A DNA stretch of 64,000 nucleotides from JANSWY01 sp965228955 (GTDB lineage: Bacteria; Bacteroidota; Bacteroidia; Cytophagales; Cyclobacteriaceae): assembly GCA_965228955.1 (NCBI GenBank), contig OZ245848.1, positions 4,154,001 to 4,218,000 on the forward strand, given 5' to 3'. How positions within the stretch are numbered: the first letter of the stretch is position 1; every line of letters begins with the position of its first letter. Positions 60,821 through 64,000 of this stretch are shown here, piece after piece. Below the pieces are notes generated by a model. It made no database searches, was not told the DNA's origin, and was given only the letters and a program-made list of their open reading frames with translations. The position numbers were made by a program, and so were the translations under genes.

Positions 60821-62891
60821 AATTCATCATAAAATTCCTAATATCATCTTCTACATTCAGATTCATTTTCTTTTTCAACCTGTAGATACTTTTCTTCACA
60901 CCATCGGTAGTAATATTGGATATACTGGCAATCTCCTTGTTATCCATTCCAACTTTTATGTAGGCACAAAGTCTGAGGTCATGCTTTGTCAACTCAGGAT
61001 AATTCTCTTTCAATCTTTTGAAGAAATCCGGATGTACTTTTTCAAATTGATAAGTAAACATAGACCAGCTCTCTTCACTTAGGTTTGATTTAATTGTCTT
61101 CTTTATCTCTTTTAAATCTGGAATAACCCGATCATCAACTTTGCCTGTCAGGGATCCAATTTGATCTTCTAACCTCTGAAGAATGTTGTTTTTCTCATGC
61201 GACAACATCGTTACAGTAGTTAATTCCCGTTCTTTCAATGCCAGTGTTTCTTCAGCAAGTTTTTTCTCAGTCTTCCTTAATTCTGAGATTTCAGCATTTT
61301 TTAATTTCAATTCGCGATTCTTCTCCTTTTTAATCAAGAATGATCGAAACAATAAGCCCAATATTATCAATGCAAGAATCCCACCTCCAAATAGCGCTTG
61401 ATTAATCAACTCTTTTCTCTTGAGCTCCTCTTCATATCCAATCTGGATTTTTTCCTGCGCAAAGGCCACTGAATCTCTTTCCTGCTGGAACTCAAAATCT
61501 GCCTCCATCCTCGTAATCTTCCGGGTGTTAATATTGCTTTGGATCGTATCATTGTATGCTTTGTATTTTACATACGAATCAAAAGCTTCCTTATAATTAC
61601 CCAGCTTTTGAGCCAATTCCGACTTTAATCTATTCACTCTTTCTAATTCGTCAAGCGAACCGATATTTTCTGCTATAGGTAGGGCCTCATTGAGGTCAGC
61701 CCTTGCCTTAGTGTAATTCCCCATTTTTACAAGATGCAATCCTCTGCTGGTCAATGTTATCAAAAGAGATTTTGTATCCGCGATCTCCCTCCTCAAGGAC
61801 AATGCGTCATCAAAAGAAGAAAGTGATTTTGAGTCTTGATCAATATTTGAATAAGCCTCACCTAAGCTTGTTAGAGCCGATGCTATTCCTACTCTATCAT
61901 TAAGTTGTCTATATAATTCCAGGGATTTCTCAAGATATGGAATTGCTTTATTATGGTTGTTCATCGCAGTGGAAGTAAACCCCATATTTTTGTAACTAAG
62001 CGCAATTCTTCTGGTATCATTCAAGTTCTGATAAAGCTTCAGTGACCTGCTGTAGTATTCTAATGCCTTCTGATATTCCTGACGTGAATGATAAATGTTC
62101 CCTATATTATTTATCACATTAGGAAGAGATCTTTTGCTTCCTCCGTTTTCAATTAATTCTATAGCTTTGAAATAGTGATGAAGTGCAGGAGGATAATCGG
62201 ACTGATAAGCATATGTATTGGCTATACCTATGTAGGTAGACACCATTCCATTAAGATCATTAAGTTTCTTTCTTAATTCAATTGATTTATTATAGTATTC
62301 AATTGCTGTATCAAATTTTCCTTTAAATACATTGTATGTACCCATTCCCTGGAAACTATAGCCAAGTCCTTCTTCATCATCCAGAAGCTTTTGTATCTCA
62401 ATCGCTTTCCCAAAAAGAGTTTTAGAAGTATCGACATACCCCCGAAATAGATATGTTGCCGCAATTCTACTATATGCTCTGGCCTCTCCTTTCTCGTAGT
62501 TTACTTGCAAGGAAGCTTCCAAAGCTTCTTTGTTTTGATTTTCACATTTTTCATATTTACCGTATGTAAACGAAGAAACACCTACAATATCCAAAGCATC
62601 AATTCTTGAAAACTCATCTCCCAACTCCATAGATAGCTGTAATGCTTGATCTACATGAATCATCATTTCAACAGTATCTGTCTGCATGAACTGCCGGGCT
62701 AACAACAAGCGAACTTCTAACTCCCGGGCCTTACTTACATCAGTCTGAAGCAGTCCTTTCAAAGAATCTATCTTCTCAAAATTCTGAGCCTTGACAGGTG
62801 TCCCAATTGGTTCACAAAAAATAATGGTTATTGAAAATAAGACCTTAAAGAGAAAACCAAATTTATTACGTGTCACATTATTGCTATCCAT
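60813..62891 (-). CDS. TPR protein with C-terminal LuxR-type helix-turn-helix
   Basis: 692 residues. A signal peptide (near TPVKAQ), TPR repeats (about 60-430, KGDY/QEYQKALEYYSRSLKLY units), a membrane helix (about 485-505), a coiled coil, and a LuxR-type helix-turn-helix at the end (about 630-690: TKHDLRLCAYIKVGMDNKEIA and TTDGVKKSIYRLKKKMNL). It has the same architecture as the protein at 54965 and shares a FEFQQERDSVAFA-type stretch before the membrane with the TPR kinase at 9863. It is a one-component sensor with unknown signal. Confidence 0.9.
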   Translation of the reverse strand: MDSNNVTRNKFGFLFKVLFSITIIFCEPIGTPVKAQNFEKIDSLKGLLQTDVSKARELEVRLLLARQFMQTDTVEMMIHVDQALQLSMELGDEFSRIDALDIVGVSSFTYGKYEKCENQNKEALEASLQVNYEKGEARAYSRIAATYLFRGYVDTSKTLFGKAIEIQKLLDDEEGLGYSFQGMGTYNVFKGKFDTAIEYYNKSIELRKKLNDLNGMVSTYIGIANTYAYQSDYPPALHHYFKAIELIENGGSKRSLPNVINNIGNIYHSRQEYQKALEYYSRSLKLYQNLNDTRRIALSYKNMGFTSTAMNNHNKAIPYLEKSLELYRQLNDRVGIASALTSLGEAYSNIDQDSKSLSSFDDALSLRREIADTKSLLITLTSRGLHLVKMGNYTKARADLNEALPIAENIGSLDELERVNRLKSELAQKLGNYKEAFDSYVKYKAYNDTIQSNINTRKITRMEADFEFQQERDSVAFAQEKIQIGYEEELKRKELINQALFGGGILALIILGLLFRSFLIKKEKNRELKLKNAEISELRKTEKKLAEETLALKERELTTVTMLSHEKNNILQRLEDQIGSLTGKVDDRVIPDLKEIKKTIKSNLSEESWSMFTYQFEKVHPDFFKRLKENYPELTKHDLRLCAYIKVGMDNKEIASISNITTDGVKKSIYRLKKKMNLNVEDDIRNFMMNFE

Positions 62892-63142
62892 ATAATCTAT
62901 AGTGTTGAGTACTGTAAATATAGCGATTTACATCCTAGGCACCACAACATCAATATTTCTCAAGTATTTGATTATCAATTATTTAACATCGTGTCCACCG
63001 TTTGTCCCGAGTGGTTCCTGGCAGCCGGCTACAAAATTTCTCTCTTTTGTTCCTGTTGATATCTGATCAAAAGACTCTCACCAAAATCTTTTGTGACAGA
63101 TCAACATAATCAGAATGGATAAACAAATTAAACACACATAGC
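62892..63142. other. 251-bp divergent intergenic region
   Basis: No gene, strong hairpin or recognisable repeat is seen. It must carry promoters of the TPR-LuxR gene and the IPT/FG-GAP gene, but I could not place them. Confidence 0.5.
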
Positions 63143-64000
63143 ATGAGAAAAATAATTGTACTTATTGCGGGACTTGTAATGATCAGTTTCTGCAAAGTAG
63201 CGGCCCAAGTACCTTCAATCTCAGGGTTTACACCTACCAGTGGACCAATTGGTTCTGCTGTAATTATTAGCGGTTCCAATTTCAATACAACACCAACCAA
63301 TAACGAAGTATACTTTGGAACAGTAAAAGCAACAGTTATTTCAGCTTCTGCATCTTTGCTCACAGTTACAGTTCCGGCTGGAGCTGCATATGACAGGATA
63401 TCCGTAGTAGTAAATGAATCTGTAGCCTTATCATCAATTCCCTATGAAGTAACATTTGAAAGTGATGGAACAATTGATGCTGCTTCGTTCTCCACCTCAG
63501 AATTGTTTCCAACCGGAGAAGCTCCTGTTGTAAGTATTACAGTTGACTTGGATGGTGATGGTTTGCTGGACGTTGTGGTTAGCAATTCCATGGATAATGA
63601 CATCTCTGTACTACAGAACACTAGTACAATTGGAGATATCAACCTCGATACTAAAGTTGATTATCCAGTTGGAATGAATCCTGGAGATATGGTAAGTGCT
63701 GATTTTGATGGAGATGGGAAACTGGATGTCGCAATTGCAAACATCGATTCTGACGATATATCAATTTTAAGAAACACCAGCAGTGGTTCTATTAGCTTCG
63801 CTACTAAAGAAGATTTCGCGGCTGGGGCCAATCCAAACTCAATTTCAGTAAGTGATATTGATGGTGACGGAAAAGTTGACATAGCAGTTGTAGATTTCGA
63901 TAATGATGTAGTTTCAGTACTTCGGAATACTAGTACAGGCACTGGAGACATTAATTTCGCTGCGAAAGTCGATTTCATAACAGAGGACAAACCTAGAAGA
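63143..64000 (+). CDS. IPT/FG-GAP repeat surface protein, 3' end cut by window edge
   Basis: At least 286 residues from the ATG at 63143, open to the right edge. The signal peptide is cleaved near VAAQ. An IPT/TIG domain (about 20-100, ISGFTPTSGPIGSAVIISG and NEVYFGTVKATV) is followed by FG-GAP/VCBS repeats, each with an Asp-rich calcium-type loop (DLDGDGLLDVVV, DFDGDGKLDVAI, DIDGDGKVDIAV). Such proteins form surface propellers for adhesion. A T9SS tail is likely beyond the edge but cannot be seen. Confidence 0.9.
   Translation, partial: MRKIIVLIAGLVMISFCKVAAQVPSISGFTPTSGPIGSAVIISGSNFNTTPTNNEVYFGTVKATVISASASLLTVTVPAGAAYDRISVVVNESVALSSIPYEVTFESDGTIDAASFSTSELFPTGEAPVVSITVDLDGDGLLDVVVSNSMDNDISVLQNTSTIGDINLDTKVDYPVGMNPGDMVSADFDGDGKLDVAIANIDSDDISILRNTSSGSISFATKEDFAAGANPNSISVSDIDGDGKVDIAVVDFDNDVVSVLRNTSTGTGDINFAAKVDFITEDKPRR

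Noticed and set aside
63005..63032. GC-richer patch before the IPT gene as a tRNA or RNA gene
   Set aside because: No cloverleaf or long stem could be formed by eye.

Overview
The window looks like a chromosomal segment of a marine or gliding-type Bacteroidota, most likely of the Cytophagales. The evidence is AT-rich DNA, a SusC/SusD pair, many Bacteroidota-style lipoproteins, secreted proteins with type IX secretion (T9SS) C-terminal domains, a PID-CTERM mini-protein, TPR-fused sensor/regulator proteins, and 7TM-AraC and LytTR regulators. I saw no rRNA, tRNA, CRISPR array, phage or transposase gene. About 45 protein genes fill the window and no gap exceeds about 300 bp.

Layout. 1-7929 (minus): a glycan-uptake operon, SusC, SusD and two PKD-type lipoproteins, the last running off the left edge. 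8177-9885: two divergent, paralogous FadR-type GntR regulators sharing an intergenic region with two TTGGT-N2-ACCAA operators. 9863-12190: TPR histidine kinase with a degenerate ATPase. 12882-20987: two very large secreted beta-propeller (sortilin/BNR-like) proteins, one with a tandemly duplicated FN3-MAM unit and a T9SS tail. 21204-25486: WD40-like lipoprotein, then a LytTR / outer-membrane protein / retropepsin-like protease group. 25612-27578: an unknown lipoprotein and a candidate secreted effector with a RelA/SpoT-like domain. 27597-30818: small soluble and membrane proteins plus a 7TM-AraC regulator. 30959-34905: CotH-kinase, di-heme peroxidase and esterase. 34998-43571: two PadR-permease modules flanking a divergent pair made of a membrane-anchored HTH/lectin protein and a secreted lectin-like protein. 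44262-46559: an Sdp-type peptide-toxin operon in the order sdpC-sdpA-sdpB. 46759-51117: AraC regulator, two SnoaL-like proteins, a DLH-like hydrolase and a HAD phosphatase. 51203-54858: LamG/T9SS protein followed by a 55-residue PID-CTERM protein. 54965-62891: three TPR-containing transcription regulators around an ankyrin/acyltransferase operon. 63143-64000: start of an IPT/FG-GAP surface protein.

The two most interesting items are the sdpCAB-like operon, related to the Bacillus subtilis cannibalism toxin SDP but with rearranged gene order, a one-cysteine core and no visible SdpI immunity gene, and the orphan RelA/SpoT-like protein at 26586-27578, whose glutamine-rich leader resembles those of cargo of extracellular contractile injection systems. 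The first is supported by clear family resemblance in all three genes. The second rests on motif recognition by eye and needs profile searches. Regulatory sites and terminators were read by eye from the sequence and are untested.
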